From positions 248,001-312,000 of the forward strand of contig NZ_FCOB02000003.1 of the NCBI RefSeq assembly GCF_001545075.1: DNA of 64,000 nt. The letters are read 5' to 3'. The notes under the pieces were generated by a model. The model was not told the origin of the DNA. It searched no databases and saw only the letters and a program-made list of their open reading frames with translations. Shown piece after piece: positions 46,331-55,487 of this stretch. Made by a program: the position numbers and the translations under genes. Origin of the DNA: Caballeronia ptereochthonis (lineage in GTDB: Bacteria; Pseudomonadota; Gammaproteobacteria; Burkholderiales; Burkholderiaceae). Position 1 is the first letter of the stretch. The number at the start of each line of letters is the position of its first letter.

Positions 46331-46588
46331 TCAGAGTTCGTGGCGCTCGGGCATGACCTGCACCACAAGCCTGTGATTCTTCCAAAACATATTGTGGATG
46401 CGCGGCTGGAAAGTGCGCAGCACGTGAGGTTCGACCGAATCGAAGCTTACGACCGCCGCCGGACGGTTGCCGGTTCCGGACACTCGCTTGATCGAATCGC
46501 TCAGAGGAAACCCGTACTTGCAAAGAAAATCCCGGATTTCCTCGTCGGTCGTCGACTCGTCAACATTACCTACCCAGAGATCACCCAT
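46331..46588 (-). CDS. Small RRM RNA-binding protein
   Basis: 85 residues from ATG 46588 with GGAG upstream. It begins MGDLWVGNVDESTTDEEIRD, an RNP2-like strand followed by helix 1, and has PAAVVSFDSVEP as the RNP1-like region (aromatics are weakly conserved). Small single-RRM proteins in bacteria are often cold- or stress-related. It opens a probable operon with ppk2. The copy at 31.8 kb keeps only the first nine codons before IS5 sequence. Confidence 0.75.
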   Translation of the reverse strand: MGDLWVGNVDESTTDEEIRDFLCKYGFPLSDSIKRVSGTGNRPAAVVSFDSVEPHVLRTFQPRIHNMFWKNHRLVVQVMPERHEL

Positions 46589-47128
46589 CGCGAAGCTCCC
46601 GTTGTTCCTGCAGCAGCTTCTAACCCGTCGGACTCGAACGAGAAAACGTATTGGCCGTAGCGCTTTTGTGACGCCGCCTCCAGCCAAGCGCGGCCACCAT
46701 TCAATGGATACCACATTTCTGAACTCAAACGCCAGCATTTCACTTGCGAATGTACTGGTCCTTTCCACACATCCGGGCGTCGCTTGAAGATGACTTGTGC
46801 CATGAGCTTGGCGTAAGGCGATCGCTCGGCTAAATTCGCTGCGTATGCCCTCTGGAGAGCCCCCGACCGCGCTGGGATAGCGGCAAAGCAGCCGCATGCA
46901 ACGTACATCCAACCAGACGCAAAACGTTCAAACGAACGCACCACATGCGAAAGCCGGTCCTCTTCCTATCCTCGTTGCGTCTCTTCCCTGCGCTCGTCTG
47001 CCTTGCATCAATGGGACCAGCTATGTCGCACGCGCAAGGGGCGCCAGACCGAACAGTCGTTGTCACCAACGTGAGGAACTACGCAAACGCCGTCCTTGCA
47101 ATCACGTCGTACACCGCGGTGCCGGACG
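46562..47128. repeat. Duplicated segment, copy 2
   Basis: Counterpart of 31800-32345: RRM start, about 350 bases of conserved non-coding DNA, and the first 61 codons of the barrel gene. The match ends at codon sequence for SYTAVPDV, where copy 2 is broken. Confidence 0.8.
46945..47128 (+). pseudogene. Outer-membrane barrel protein, 5' fragment
   Basis: Encodes the signal peptide and first residues of the barrel protein (RTVVVTNVRNYANAVLAITS against RAVVGTNVKDYANAVLAIMS in the intact copy at 32177). Homology stops after VPDV at 47128, and the next bases are the end of a reversed DUF2950 relic. The frame runs on to 47622 only as antisense of an HpnL-like gene. Confidence 0.85.
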
Positions 47129-47250
47129 TCGGCAATGAAAAACATCGCGCCGCATGCTCCATATTGCGCGCGTTAGGCGGCCATCGCGAAGCCCGCGAGC
47201 CAGCCTCGTTCGACGATGTAGGTCAAAGTTGCGCCCGGTGCGGGCTTCCT
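47128..47250 (-). pseudogene. DUF2950 relic (C-terminal segment)
   Basis: Reverse-strand translation reads KPAPGATLTYIVERGWLAGF, AMAA, a stop, then RAQYGACGAMFFIAD. The intact DUF2950 at 36860 has KHAAGGAFNYIINGRMLAGF, AMAA, YPARYGASGVMTFVVN in the same order. The match across the stop codon proves a decayed DUF2950 end. Its upstream side is fused to an HpnL-like gene. Confidence 0.75.
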
Positions 47251-47910
47251 GTCGCACAGATATCGAACCACGACGCCGGTCTGCCGCCAGATGAGCTTGA
47301 TCGACTGATCGATTCGCGCCGACTTGCCAACGAGCGCGTACACCTTACCACTCGTGACTCGGTTGAGTGTTCGCGCGGCGCGTTCGAACGGCCGCGCATG
47401 TTGCACGAGCGCGAACAGCAAGAGCACCGGCATGAGGCCCGCCAGGCCCCACGCCAGCCTTCCCGCAAGGCGCACGGAGTCCGACGAGGCCAGCTCCGCC
47501 ACGTATCCGAGGGCGATGAGTGCGAAGACGACTTGGCTGATCAACGTGAGCTGCATGTCCACGACGAGGCTCGCCACGGCCGTTACTGGGCGCACGCCGA
47601 CCCGGCCGAGCAGCCGGAATGAAACGATCTCCCCGCCGATGCGCGCCACGCGCAGCAGTTCGTTGATCGACTCGCGAATCCAGACAAGCTTGAGCATGGT
47701 CGCAAGCGAGGGGCGCTCCGCATCACGTATCAGCATGCGCCAGTCCCATGCGTTCGGCAGCATCGCCAGGATATGGACGAGGGCGGCCAGCACCAGGCCC
47801 ACTCCGGCCGACTCCAGCAGCTGCAGAATCGCAACAGGATCATCGCGCCAGATGAGCCACGCTGCGATCGCCGAGCCGACCAAGGCGGCAAGAGATCCGA
47901 GATGTTTCAT
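47173..47910 (-). pseudogene. HpnL-like (LPG synthase transmembrane) protein, C-terminally replaced
   Basis: 245 codons from ATG 47910 (MKHLGSLAALVGSAIAAWLI). Membrane spans and the conserved WIRESINELLRVARIGGEIV and VDMQLTLISQVVFALIALGY match the flippase-like family that includes HpnL of hopanoid synthesis. Full members have about 320-340 residues. Here the match ends near RQTGVVVRYL and the last 27 residues come from the DUF2950 relic. Missing its last two or three spans, the product is probably inactive. Confidence 0.75.
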
Positions 47911-47934
47911 CCGGGCACGGCCGGTCCAATGCTG

Positions 47935-48115
47935 CCGGTGCGATGGTCGATGCCCAATTCGAAAAATCGAGGATTGCGTCAACGTCGGTCCCCAGCTTCA
48001 AGAACCATGGCCCGATGAAAACGCCCGCCACCAGATAGCCGGAAACCACGCCGAAGCCAAGGCGTATTGATAGCGGTAGCGGCACGGGGATCAGTGCCGA
48101 AGCAAGAAAGAACGT
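47935..48115 (-). pseudogene. Cation/proton antiporter, N-terminal fragment
   Basis: The reverse strand encodes FFLASALIPVPLPLSIRLGF followed by GVVSGYLVAGVFIGPWFLKL and DVDAILDFS, closely matching the start of the antiporter at 29581 (RLGFGAVLGYLLAGVLIGPW, GVDAILHFS). A base change in frame then gives FELG in another frame, after which the match stops at about 47945 against the HpnL-like gene. Confidence 0.8.
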
Positions 48116-48204
48116 CGCGCCCGCCCGGCTGGGCTATCCTTCATTTGGAACGGCAGTGCCGCACACTCCGGATCGCGACTATTTCGATCACAACCATCCG
48201 ACAA

Positions 48205-49932
48205 ATGCAATCCGACCGTCCTATTCATGAAGGTGGACAGGCTGGCGTCGGCGCAACGCGATGGTCGCGTTGGCTGCCAGGCCTGGCGATGCTCAAGACG
48301 TATCGGGGTAGCTGGCTGCCCAACGATCTGGCTGCCGGACTGGTGCTCACCACGATGCTGGTACCCGTCGGTATCGCATATGCCGAGGCGTCAGGCGTTC
48401 CAGGCGTCTATGGCCTCTACGCGACGATCGTTCCGTTGCTGGCCTATGCCGTCTTTGGTCCCAGCCGGATTCTGGTGCTCGGTCCGGACTCGGCACTCGC
48501 CGCGCCAATTCTTGCCGTCGTTATCGCTACCGCGGGCAGCGACCCCTCGCGCGCGATAGCGACGGCCAGCATGATGGCGATCGTCTCTGGGCTGTTCTGC
48601 GTCGTGATGGGACTTCTGCGGCTCGGCTTCATCACGGAACTGCTCTCCAAGCCCATCCGTTACGGCTACATGAACGGCATTGCGCTGACCGTCCTGATCA
48701 GCCAGTTGCCGAAACTTTTTGCCATCTCGTTTGATGATCGGGGGCCGCTGCGCGATCTGCTGGCGCTTGGAACGGCCATCGGTGCGGGCAAAGCCAACTG
48801 GTACAGTTTCGCCGTCGGCGCGGGAAGCCTTGTGTTGATTTTGTTGCTCAAGCGTTTTGAGAAGGTGCCGGGCATCCTGATCGCCGTCGTTCTCGCGACG
48901 CTAAGCGTCATCGCATTCGGGTTGGACAGCGTCGGCGTTAAGGTACTCGGCAAGATCCCGCAAGGCCTTCCGTCGTTCGCATTACCATGGGTCGGTGACG
49001 CCGATCTCGTCAGGATTCTGCTTGGCGGCTGCGCGGTCGCGCTGATCTCGTTTGCGGATACCAGCGTGTTGTCACGAACCTTCGCTGCGCGTTTTCATAT
49101 GCGCGTGGATCCGAACCAGGAGATGGTCGGTTTGGGGGCGGCCAATCTGGCGGCCGGTTTTTTTCAGGGTTTTCCGATCAGCAGCAGTTCTTCGCGCACA
49201 CCCGTGGCCGAAGCAGCAGGCGCCAGAACGCAGGTGACGGGCGTGGTCGGCGCGGTGGCGGTTGCGGTGCTCCTGATCGCTGCACCGAATCTGATGCGGT
49301 ATCTGCCAAATAGCGCACTGGCCGCTGTCGTCATTGCCGCCGCCCTCGGCCTGTTCGAATTTACGGATCTCAAGCGCATCTACCGAATCCAGCAATGGGA
49401 GTTCTGGCTCTCCGTTGTCTGCTTCGCAGGCGTCGCCGTTTTCGGTGCGATTCCCGGTATCTGCATTGCAATCGTGATCGCGGTCATCGAGTTTCTCTGG
49501 GACGGTTGGCGTCCCCATTACGCCGTTCTCGGGCGTGTGGAAGATCTGCGCGGCTACCATGACATCAAGCGCTATCCACATGCCACGCGGATTCCGGGGC
49601 TGCTGCTGTTTCGCTGGGATGCGCCGTTGTTCTTTGCAAATGCCGAGCTTTTCCAGGAATGCCTGCTAAAGGCCGTCGACGAGTCATCGACGCCCGTGCG
49701 CAGGATCGTAGTGGCCGCTGAACCCGTAACCAGTATCGACGTGACCTCAGCGGACATGTTACGGGAACTGATTCTGATACTGGGCGAGCGCAATATCGCG
49801 TTGCACTTCGCCGAAATGAAGGACCCGGTGCGCGACAAGCTCGAACGTTTCGAAATGTTGGACATCGTCGGCGACGATCGATTTCATCCTACCGTGGGCA
49901 GTGCAGTCGACGACTACGTCGACCAGGACTGA
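48205..49932 (+). CDS. SulP-family inorganic anion transporter (intact copy)
   Basis: 575 residues from ATG 48205 (no strong ribosome site seen; other starts possible). About 10-12 membrane spans with family segments GIAYAEASGVPGVYGLYATI, ILVLGPDSALAAPILAVVIA and GFFQGFPISSSSSRTPVAEA, then a C-terminal STAS domain (residues about 440-560: ATRIPGLLLFRWDAPLFFAN, DVTSADMLRELILILGERNI). It carries sulfate, bicarbonate or a dicarboxylate; substrate not determined by sequence. It is the full-length relative of the broken gene at 22400. Confidence 0.9.
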   Translation: MQSDRPIHEGGQAGVGATRWSRWLPGLAMLKTYRGSWLPNDLAAGLVLTTMLVPVGIAYAEASGVPGVYGLYATIVPLLAYAVFGPSRILVLGPDSALAAPILAVVIATAGSDPSRAIATASMMAIVSGLFCVVMGLLRLGFITELLSKPIRYGYMNGIALTVLISQLPKLFAISFDDRGPLRDLLALGTAIGAGKANWYSFAVGAGSLVLILLLKRFEKVPGILIAVVLATLSVIAFGLDSVGVKVLGKIPQGLPSFALPWVGDADLVRILLGGCAVALISFADTSVLSRTFAARFHMRVDPNQEMVGLGAANLAAGFFQGFPISSSSSRTPVAEAAGARTQVTGVVGAVAVAVLLIAAPNLMRYLPNSALAAVVIAAALGLFEFTDLKRIYRIQQWEFWLSVVCFAGVAVFGAIPGICIAIVIAVIEFLWDGWRPHYAVLGRVEDLRGYHDIKRYPHATRIPGLLLFRWDAPLFFANAELFQECLLKAVDESSTPVRRIVVAAEPVTSIDVTSADMLRELILILGERNIALHFAEMKDPVRDKLERFEMLDIVGDDRFHPTVGSAVDDYVDQD

Positions 49933-49950
49933 GCGCGATCGCTCGTCCTT
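49930..49950 (+). terminator. Weak hairpin after sulP
   Basis: GAGCG and CGCTC pair around CGAT just at the sulP stop, followed by GTCCTT. Short stem and poor T-run; may help transcription stop, but weak. Confidence 0.25.
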
Positions 49951-50004
49951 AGTGCGTATCGTAGCGAAACAGCGAACATGGTCTTGCCGCGGCCGTGACC
50001 TGCT

Positions 50005-50158
50005 GAGCTTGCGCCATATACCAGTCGGGCGGCGTCGCGATGTCGCGATAGTGGGCCTAACGGCAGGTGAGATTCTTCACGGCCTCATGATGAAACGCAT
50101 AGCAGTGAACGTCGCCCGAGGCGCCTTCACATTGGATGCGGTGTCCACTGTGGGACAT
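50005..50158 (-). pseudogene. Glycogen phosphorylase, 5' relic
   Basis: Reverse strand from ATG 50158 (same GGAGCGA upstream as true glgP) contains FHHEAVKNLTCR, a stop, AHYRDIATPPDWYMA. The intact glgP at 13473 has FEDAVLSNLICRQARYPDIATQQDWYMA. DNA words such as GCGCCATATACCAGTC are shared. About 50 codons remain; the rest of the gene is absent. Confidence 0.8.
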
Positions 50159-50256
50159 CGCTCGTGATCGCTCCCTCACGTTCGCCATCACATTCGGCGC
50201 GTCACACCGAGCAAGAATATGGCAGGCAATGGCGATCACAAGCCCCACCCGTTCGT

Positions 50257-51057
50257 TCAATTAGCTGGCGCAGGCGTGGCACGCCGCGACTGGACCATTT
50301 GCCGCAACACGACGTCCCGCTCGGGGTCAGGCATCGCAAGTATGGCGTGCATGGTCACCCGCATCGCCCAGCATGCGTCGACGGGAGGCACGCTTCGCGG
50401 ATTGGCGGAGAAGGCCGAATAGCGCGCGACATTGCCGGGAGCGTAGTCCAGCTCCCGAAGCAGCGAGAGCTTGAGGCTTGTCTCCGCCTGCGCATATTGC
50501 TGCGGGCTCGGCGTGTCGAGCGTGGTCCCGGTTTGCGCCGCGCGAAGCGCCGCCAGCAGCATGCGGAAGTAACCGTCGATATCCGCGTCGGACATCGCGT
50601 TCAGCGAGACTCGGTCAATCACCGCGTCCATCTCGTATAAGCCGAAGCAGTCGGGAGGAACGAGAGTGTCGAGTACCTTGGCGATCAGCGCGACGTACTG
50701 CAAACGCAGTGCGGGCGCCATGCGTCCGAGTCCGTCGGCCAACGCTTCGGCGCGCGCGCCCGGATTCAGCATGAGATTGCTCATGCGCTGGACGTTGCCG
50801 GCGACCGCCGGATCGCTGTTGATGCGCACGATCCACGCGAGAATCAGCTGCCCTTTTTCGGAAGCCGGATCGACGCCTTTCTCGACCAGCACTTCGTCAT
50901 AGACAGACGGCCTGGGATTCGACGCGGATGCCCCGGACTGGGCCATCGACGGCGCGACATAGCCCCAGAGTTCGTCGTACCGGAATGCGGCATTCGCCGC
51001 CGTTGCGCTGGCCAATACAATAAGGCAGCCGGCCAGACCTGCGACCTTCGCTTTCAT
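50257..51057 (-). CDS. Secreted hypothetical protein
   Basis: 266 residues from ATG 51057, behind a GGGGGG run. Signal peptide MKAKVAGLAGCLIVLASATA to about NAAFR. The mature domain is mainly helical (QGLILAWIVRINSDPAVAG-like segment, LADGLGRMAPALRLQYVALI, LDTLVPPDCFGLYEMDAVID, MRVTMHAILAMPDPERDVVL). I do not recognise a named family. Probably periplasmic. It stands alone between a glgP relic and the TAXI protein. Confidence 0.65.
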   Translation of the reverse strand: MKAKVAGLAGCLIVLASATAANAAFRYDELWGYVAPSMAQSGASASNPRPSVYDEVLVEKGVDPASEKGQLILAWIVRINSDPAVAGNVQRMSNLMLNPGARAEALADGLGRMAPALRLQYVALIAKVLDTLVPPDCFGLYEMDAVIDRVSLNAMSDADIDGYFRMLLAALRAAQTGTTLDTPSPQQYAQAETSLKLSLLRELDYAPGNVARYSAFSANPRSVPPVDACWAMRVTMHAILAMPDPERDVVLRQMVQSRRATPAPAN

Positions 51058-51265
51058 GTCCCCCCCGGGTCTTTTTAAACGCGTCTGCGCGCATGTTTTT
51101 ATCAGGCTCTCACTATCACGATAGGTCAGCGCGCGCCATTGGCACAGCATTATCAAAGGTGGCGGGCGGGGAACAGTCCCTTCTAGTTGCCGCGTGCTCC
51201 TAAGGACGCTACTCAACAGCTTCATGTCGATGGCGTAGAAAGACCCCGCGTGGTCGGACGTGCCC

Positions 51266-52612
51266 CTAACCCTTCGCTCTCTGCGCCACATGCGCTATCC
51301 GGTCCCGCACGACCCCAATCGCCTGTTTGAGAGCATAGACGTCCTGAAAATACCGATACGGAATCCGTATCCGGCTCGCGTTCGCGTCGATGCTCTCGAT
51401 CTCGTCGCTCCATTGCGCAATTTGCGAGCGGGTCGGGGCGGGGCTGTTCCACACTTCATCTTCTAGTGCTTTGATCTCGCGATACCAGACCACGAGCCGT
51501 TTTCGCATCCGAGCTTCGAGCATGCGCGGCAATGCCTGAAGCAGACCGATCAGGAGCGCCGCGAACGGCACGAGGATCAACAGCCGTCGTTCGATCAGAC
51601 TGGCGAGCCAGAACGGCAGATTGCGGTACAGGAACGGCTGGCCGGATCTGAAGTAGCGAATGCTCTCATCGGAGATCGGGAATTCTTCGGTGTTCGTGTT
51701 CGGAAACGTGCCAAGCGGCGTGAAGTAATCTTCATGACCGTGGACCATGCGCGCCGCGTCGAGCAGCAAATAGATGAGCGCCGGATGCATTGCGTCTTTC
51801 GATACGAGCAGCGCTGTGGCCGCGAGCAGCGTGACGTCGGTGCGCGGTAGGTCTTCGGCGACACTCGTTGATGCGCGCGGTAAGACGATTTTTGAAAGCG
51901 ACGGGATTTTCTGAACCAGCGCATCGGCCTGCGAGAAACTCATCAACTTGAGACTGCTGTTCAGCAGCGTCTTCTGCATCTCGGCGTCCGGCCGCCCAAT
52001 GAAGAAAGCAGCGTCGATTTGCCCGGTTTCGAGCCGCTGATAAGCCGCGGGCGCATCCATTTGCAGTAGTGTGGAATTCTGGCTCGTGACGCCGCTATAG
52101 CCGAGCAGCAACTGCGCGACGTTGAGCAGGCCACTGCCGGGCACGCCCATCGAAATCCTTTTGCCGCGCAATTGCGAGAGCTGGTCGACCGCAGTCTCGC
52201 CACGATAGAACACCCAGATAGGTTCATACGACACAGCGGCAATCGTCTGCAGATTGTCGGTCTCTTTCGGACTCACGGTGCCCGACTGGATGAAACCGAC
52301 GTCGTAGACGCTCTTCGGCTCCCTCAATCGTTCGTAATTCTCCACCGAGCCGGAAGAACCGCGTATATCCAGCTTGATGCCCGCACGCTTTAAGATGGGC
52401 GCGTAGCGATCCGCAAAGCCGCGATAAATGCCGTTGTCCGCGCCGCTGGTCATCACGATGGTGCGCTGGAAAGCAGGTTCGACCACGATCATCATCACCC
52501 AGCCGGAGGCGGCCGACAGAACGATGAGGCCGATGGTCAGCAGGCGCCGCCTCGCCGGCGTCATGGGCGTTTTCTGGCTGCGTTGCAGCGCTGGATTGTG
52601 TCTGGGCATCAT
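51266..52612 (-). CDS. TAXI-family TRAP-type solute-binding protein with C-terminal membrane segment
   Basis: About 448 residues from ATG 52612 (GGAG upstream). A membrane anchor (LLTIGLIVLSAASGWVMMIV) is followed by the binding domain: MTSGADNGIYRGFADRYAPI, ISMGVPGSGLLNVAQLLLGY, DVGFIQSG. A second hydrophobic span near residue 350 (LLILVPFAALLIGLLQALP) and a helical cytoplasmic tail follow. Such double-anchored TAXI proteins often lack neighbouring TRAP permease genes, as here. The ligand is unknown; sensing rather than uptake is possible. Confidence 0.82.
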   Translation of the reverse strand: MMPRHNPALQRSQKTPMTPARRRLLTIGLIVLSAASGWVMMIVVEPAFQRTIVMTSGADNGIYRGFADRYAPILKRAGIKLDIRGSSGSVENYERLREPKSVYDVGFIQSGTVSPKETDNLQTIAAVSYEPIWVFYRGETAVDQLSQLRGKRISMGVPGSGLLNVAQLLLGYSGVTSQNSTLLQMDAPAAYQRLETGQIDAAFFIGRPDAEMQKTLLNSSLKLMSFSQADALVQKIPSLSKIVLPRASTSVAEDLPRTDVTLLAATALLVSKDAMHPALIYLLLDAARMVHGHEDYFTPLGTFPNTNTEEFPISDESIRYFRSGQPFLYRNLPFWLASLIERRLLILVPFAALLIGLLQALPRMLEARMRKRLVVWYREIKALEDEVWNSPAPTRSQIAQWSDEIESIDANASRIRIPYRYFQDVYALKQAIGVVRDRIAHVAQRAKG

Positions 52613-52814
52613 TGCCCGGCGCTCCAGGTTTCGCCGCAGTAGGGATCGCGGCAAAACCATGATCCGGTACGGAAGAAATGCCTAGATACGAACGAATGGA
52701 ACGGCTTGGGGCGCAGGCACGGGAGTGCTGTGAAACCTGGTATCGGCCAGGTAGTGCTTACCCGACCGGTTGGAGCTTTCCGGCCGTCCCGGGAGCTCGG
52801 CGCGTGAGACACTC

Positions 52815-53681
52815 TTAGGCGGCGCGATCGCCGCGCAGCGGTAGCGGCGGCATTTGCGTGATGTGCGTATCCGGAGCCACCCGCCGTACAACGGGCGTGT
52901 CCGGCGTAGGATATCCCGCTTCTTCGAAGGTCGCTATGATCGCGCGATTGGTGTCGAAATAGACCTGCCAGTAGCTTTCTGTGTTGGTGTACGGCCGCAC
53001 GCAGAGTAGCGGTCCTTCCGGTGTGAAGGAGAGCACTTCGACGTCCGGCGCGGGCGATGCCGTGACGTTTGGGATTCTCGCGACCGCAGCTTTTAGTCGC
53101 GCGATTGCATCGAGTACATCGACGCCATTCGCGACTTTTGCGGTCAACTCAACTCGCCGATGCGGCAGCAAGCTGAAGTTCAAGATTGTGTCGGAAAATA
53201 TCTTGTTGTTGCCGACAATCGCCGCGACGTTGTCGGGCGTGGTGATCGTCGTGCCGAACAGGCCGAGTTCGGTGACGGTGCCTGTGACGCCGCCGGCCGT
53301 TACGAAGTCTCCCACTTTGAACGGCCGTAGCACCTGCATGAACACGCCCGCCGCAAAGTGCGCCAACAGTCCTCCCCATGCGGTGCCGATCGCAAGGCCC
53401 AGGCCAGCGAGCAGCGCAGCGAAGGAGGTGGTCTGAACCCCGAAGATCTGAAGGATCGCGAGAACGAGCAGCAGATTGAGAATGACGCCGAGGATCGAGC
53501 CGAGGTAGTGCGCGAGCGTGGGATCGACTCGGCCGTTGCGTGCAAGGAGTTTCCGCAACGCGCGAATGACGAGATTAATGAGCCAGCGGCCGACGATCCA
53601 CACTGCGATGGCGCCGAGCAGCATGATCGCGAAATCGACGCCACGCGTCATGATGAAAGCACGTACGGTCTCGAGGTTCAT
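52815..53681 (-). CDS. MscS-type mechanosensitive channel
   Basis: 288 residues from ATG 53681 (GGGAG upstream). Three membrane spans, the third being the pore helix SFAALLAGLGLAIGTAWGGL, then the beta-domain signature FKVGDFVTAGGVTGTVTELG with FGTTITTPDNVAAIVGNNKI and the C-terminal vestibule domain. It releases solutes on hypo-osmotic shock. Size matches E. coli MscS. It follows the TAXI gene's upstream region on the same strand with about 200 bases between, so separate transcription is likely. Confidence 0.92.
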   Translation of the reverse strand: MNLETVRAFIMTRGVDFAIMLLGAIAVWIVGRWLINLVIRALRKLLARNGRVDPTLAHYLGSILGVILNLLLVLAILQIFGVQTTSFAALLAGLGLAIGTAWGGLLAHFAAGVFMQVLRPFKVGDFVTAGGVTGTVTELGLFGTTITTPDNVAAIVGNNKIFSDTILNFSLLPHRRVELTAKVANGVDVLDAIARLKAAVARIPNVTASPAPDVEVLSFTPEGPLLCVRPYTNTESYWQVYFDTNRAIIATFEEAGYPTPDTPVVRRVAPDTHITQMPPLPLRGDRAA

Positions 53682-54285
53682 GTCTCGCTCCCGTTCTTCG
53701 TTCAGCGACAAAGCTGGGTGAGGCCCGTAACCGTTATAGGCGACTCGCCGCATGGCCGCAAGCCGATTCCGGGCCGCGGTATCGCCGCGCCTCCGTGGCT
53801 CGAGGACGTCTCGCCAATTCGAGCAGACCACGAACGAGCGCATGCTTAAATGCTATGCGAAGGGCATGGAGGAACTTTTGGTCACCCTACGCTCCGATCC
53901 GTCAGCGCTGGTCACTCAGCAACGCCGCGAACCGCGGATTGCCCGGGCGAGAGGGGCAGCGGCACGAAACACGGCCTAGTTCAATAGCGCGCAGCCGCCA
54001 CCTTGCCCCATAGCCGCGCCCACCGCCCCGCCTGCGTCTTTTCCGAAGGTGTTGTAGCAACAATCAAGCGCCCAACCGCCGCCGTTACACGGCGCTGCGC
54101 ATAAGCTTGGCGCTGGTGCTTACGTTTCATGGCAAAGCGCTCCCCACAGATCTGATGCTGTCTGGCTGCAAAAACTGACTGCTAGCCTCATAGGCCAGAA
54201 AATCAGTCGCAGCAAGACGGCGGCGACACGGTGGAGGAGGTGGAAAACCCCGTAGATTTGCTGTTCAATTTTTTCAATATACCTA
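53682..54285. other. Intergenic region upstream of mscS
   Basis: No supported gene. The stretch between about 53830 and 54120 has several short frames without motifs. The right end grades into transposase scraps. Confidence 0.35.
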
Positions 54286-54456
54286 GATCTCGGCTTCGTC
54301 AACACCTTCACGCCGCGCTCGATAACGGAGATTGACGATGCGCGAAACCGTGGCAAACGGCACCTGCTGCGCCAGCATCGGCACCAGCGCGTCGAACAAC
54401 AACGTGAAGCTGCCGACTTGGCCGTCCCGATCCGGTTTGGCCAGCCGTACCGAAAG
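54286..54456 (-). mobile_element. ISL3-family transposase scrap
   Basis: Reverse-strand frame reads DLSVRLAKPDRDGQVGSFTL then LLFDALVPMLAQQVPFATVS and RIV, matching the region after the zinc finger of ISL3 transposases (GFTLLFEALVLMLAQQMPFA is typical). Frame and homology end at both sides within about 170 bases. Confidence 0.6.
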
Positions 54457-54611
54457 ATCCGGGGCGTCAATGGATTAACGGCGCTGCTGCGCCGTCCATC
54501 ACGGATGGGGTCGAGACGACCGTCGGCATAAGGCATCGCTTTTAACCTCTTCAGTGGCGGCACCGTGATATCGTCGCCGACCACTGGCAAAATGGCAAAA
54601 CGACGACGTGT

Positions 54612-55487
54612 TCAATACACCGCCGCTGCCCCTGCTGGACGATGCTTAAAGCGTCGATGTACCCAGTAATACTGTTCCGGGCAATCCAAAATCTGTTCTT
54701 CAAGAAACGCATTCATGCGGCGAGCGTCCACCGCGTCGTTCTCGGATGGAAAGTCGTCGAACGGTTCGAAAACGGTCAACTTATATCCTCGGTAATTGGG
54801 CAACACTTTAGTCACGAAAGGTACGACCCGCGCATGCCCGAGCCGCGCAAGTCGCGAAACCGAAGTGAGCGTGCAAGCCGGGACGCCGAAGAATGGAACA
54901 AAAACAGAGTTGTCAATGCCGTGGTCCATGTCCGCTGCGAGCATCACGGGTTTGCCTGCGCGCAACAGTCCCACGATCTTTCTCGCACTGGTCGAGCGTT
55001 CAATCATTTCTGCGCCGAACCTGCCGCGTTGTCGCCTGGCCAGGTCGCACAAGCGTGCATTCGACATGCGCGTGTATAAAGAAGCAGCAGGCAGGCGAGT
55101 CGAGTAAAGGATGCAGCCAACCTCGATTGCGACGAAATGAAAACCCATAAAAATGGTAGGCGGCGCATCCTTGTCGTGAAGATCAATTTTGCTGTCGATC
55201 TCGACGTGCTTGTTCAGCGATTGCGCGCTACCGAACCACTGAATGCCTCGCTCGAGATAGCTCCGCACCACGTGGCGGAAGTGGTTCCGCGCAAGATCAT
55301 CGTATTCGGGTTCTGTCTTGTCGGGGAAACAGAGACGCAGATTGACCAGGACGATGCGTTTGCGTCGACTTGGAAGCACATACAAAGCTGCCCCGATCGC
55401 GCTGCCCAACCTGGCGACCAGCCCGTAAGGAAGCAGAGACAGTCCTCGTAGCAGTGCGACGGTCAGAGCAAAGCCAAGTTGGTCCAA
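54612..55487 (-). CDS. Lipid A lauroyl/myristoyl acyltransferase-like protein
   Basis: 291 residues from TTG 55487, chosen because AGGAGAG precedes it and the protein then starts a few residues before the conserved ALLRGLSLLPYGLVARLGSA; a longer frame to 55532 has no ribosome site. The catalytic H-x4-D/E box is FMGFHFVAIE (His and Glu), followed by LLRAGKPVMLAADMDHGIDN and the C-terminal EQYYWVHRRFK. LpxL/HtrB-type enzymes add a secondary acyl chain to Kdo-lipid A at the inner membrane. It is an isolated gene amid IS scraps, so perhaps an accessory copy. Confidence 0.85.
   Translation of the reverse strand: MDQLGFALTVALLRGLSLLPYGLVARLGSAIGAALYVLPSRRKRIVLVNLRLCFPDKTEPEYDDLARNHFRHVVRSYLERGIQWFGSAQSLNKHVEIDSKIDLHDKDAPPTIFMGFHFVAIEVGCILYSTRLPAASLYTRMSNARLCDLARRQRGRFGAEMIERSTSARKIVGLLRAGKPVMLAADMDHGIDNSVFVPFFGVPACTLTSVSRLARLGHARVVPFVTKVLPNYRGYKLTVFEPFDDFPSENDAVDARRMNAFLEEQILDCPEQYYWVHRRFKHRPAGAAAVY

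Noticed and set aside
46945..47622. 225-residue plus-strand frame
   Set aside because: Only the first 61 codons are coding homology; the rest is antisense of a DUF2950 relic and HpnL-like gene.
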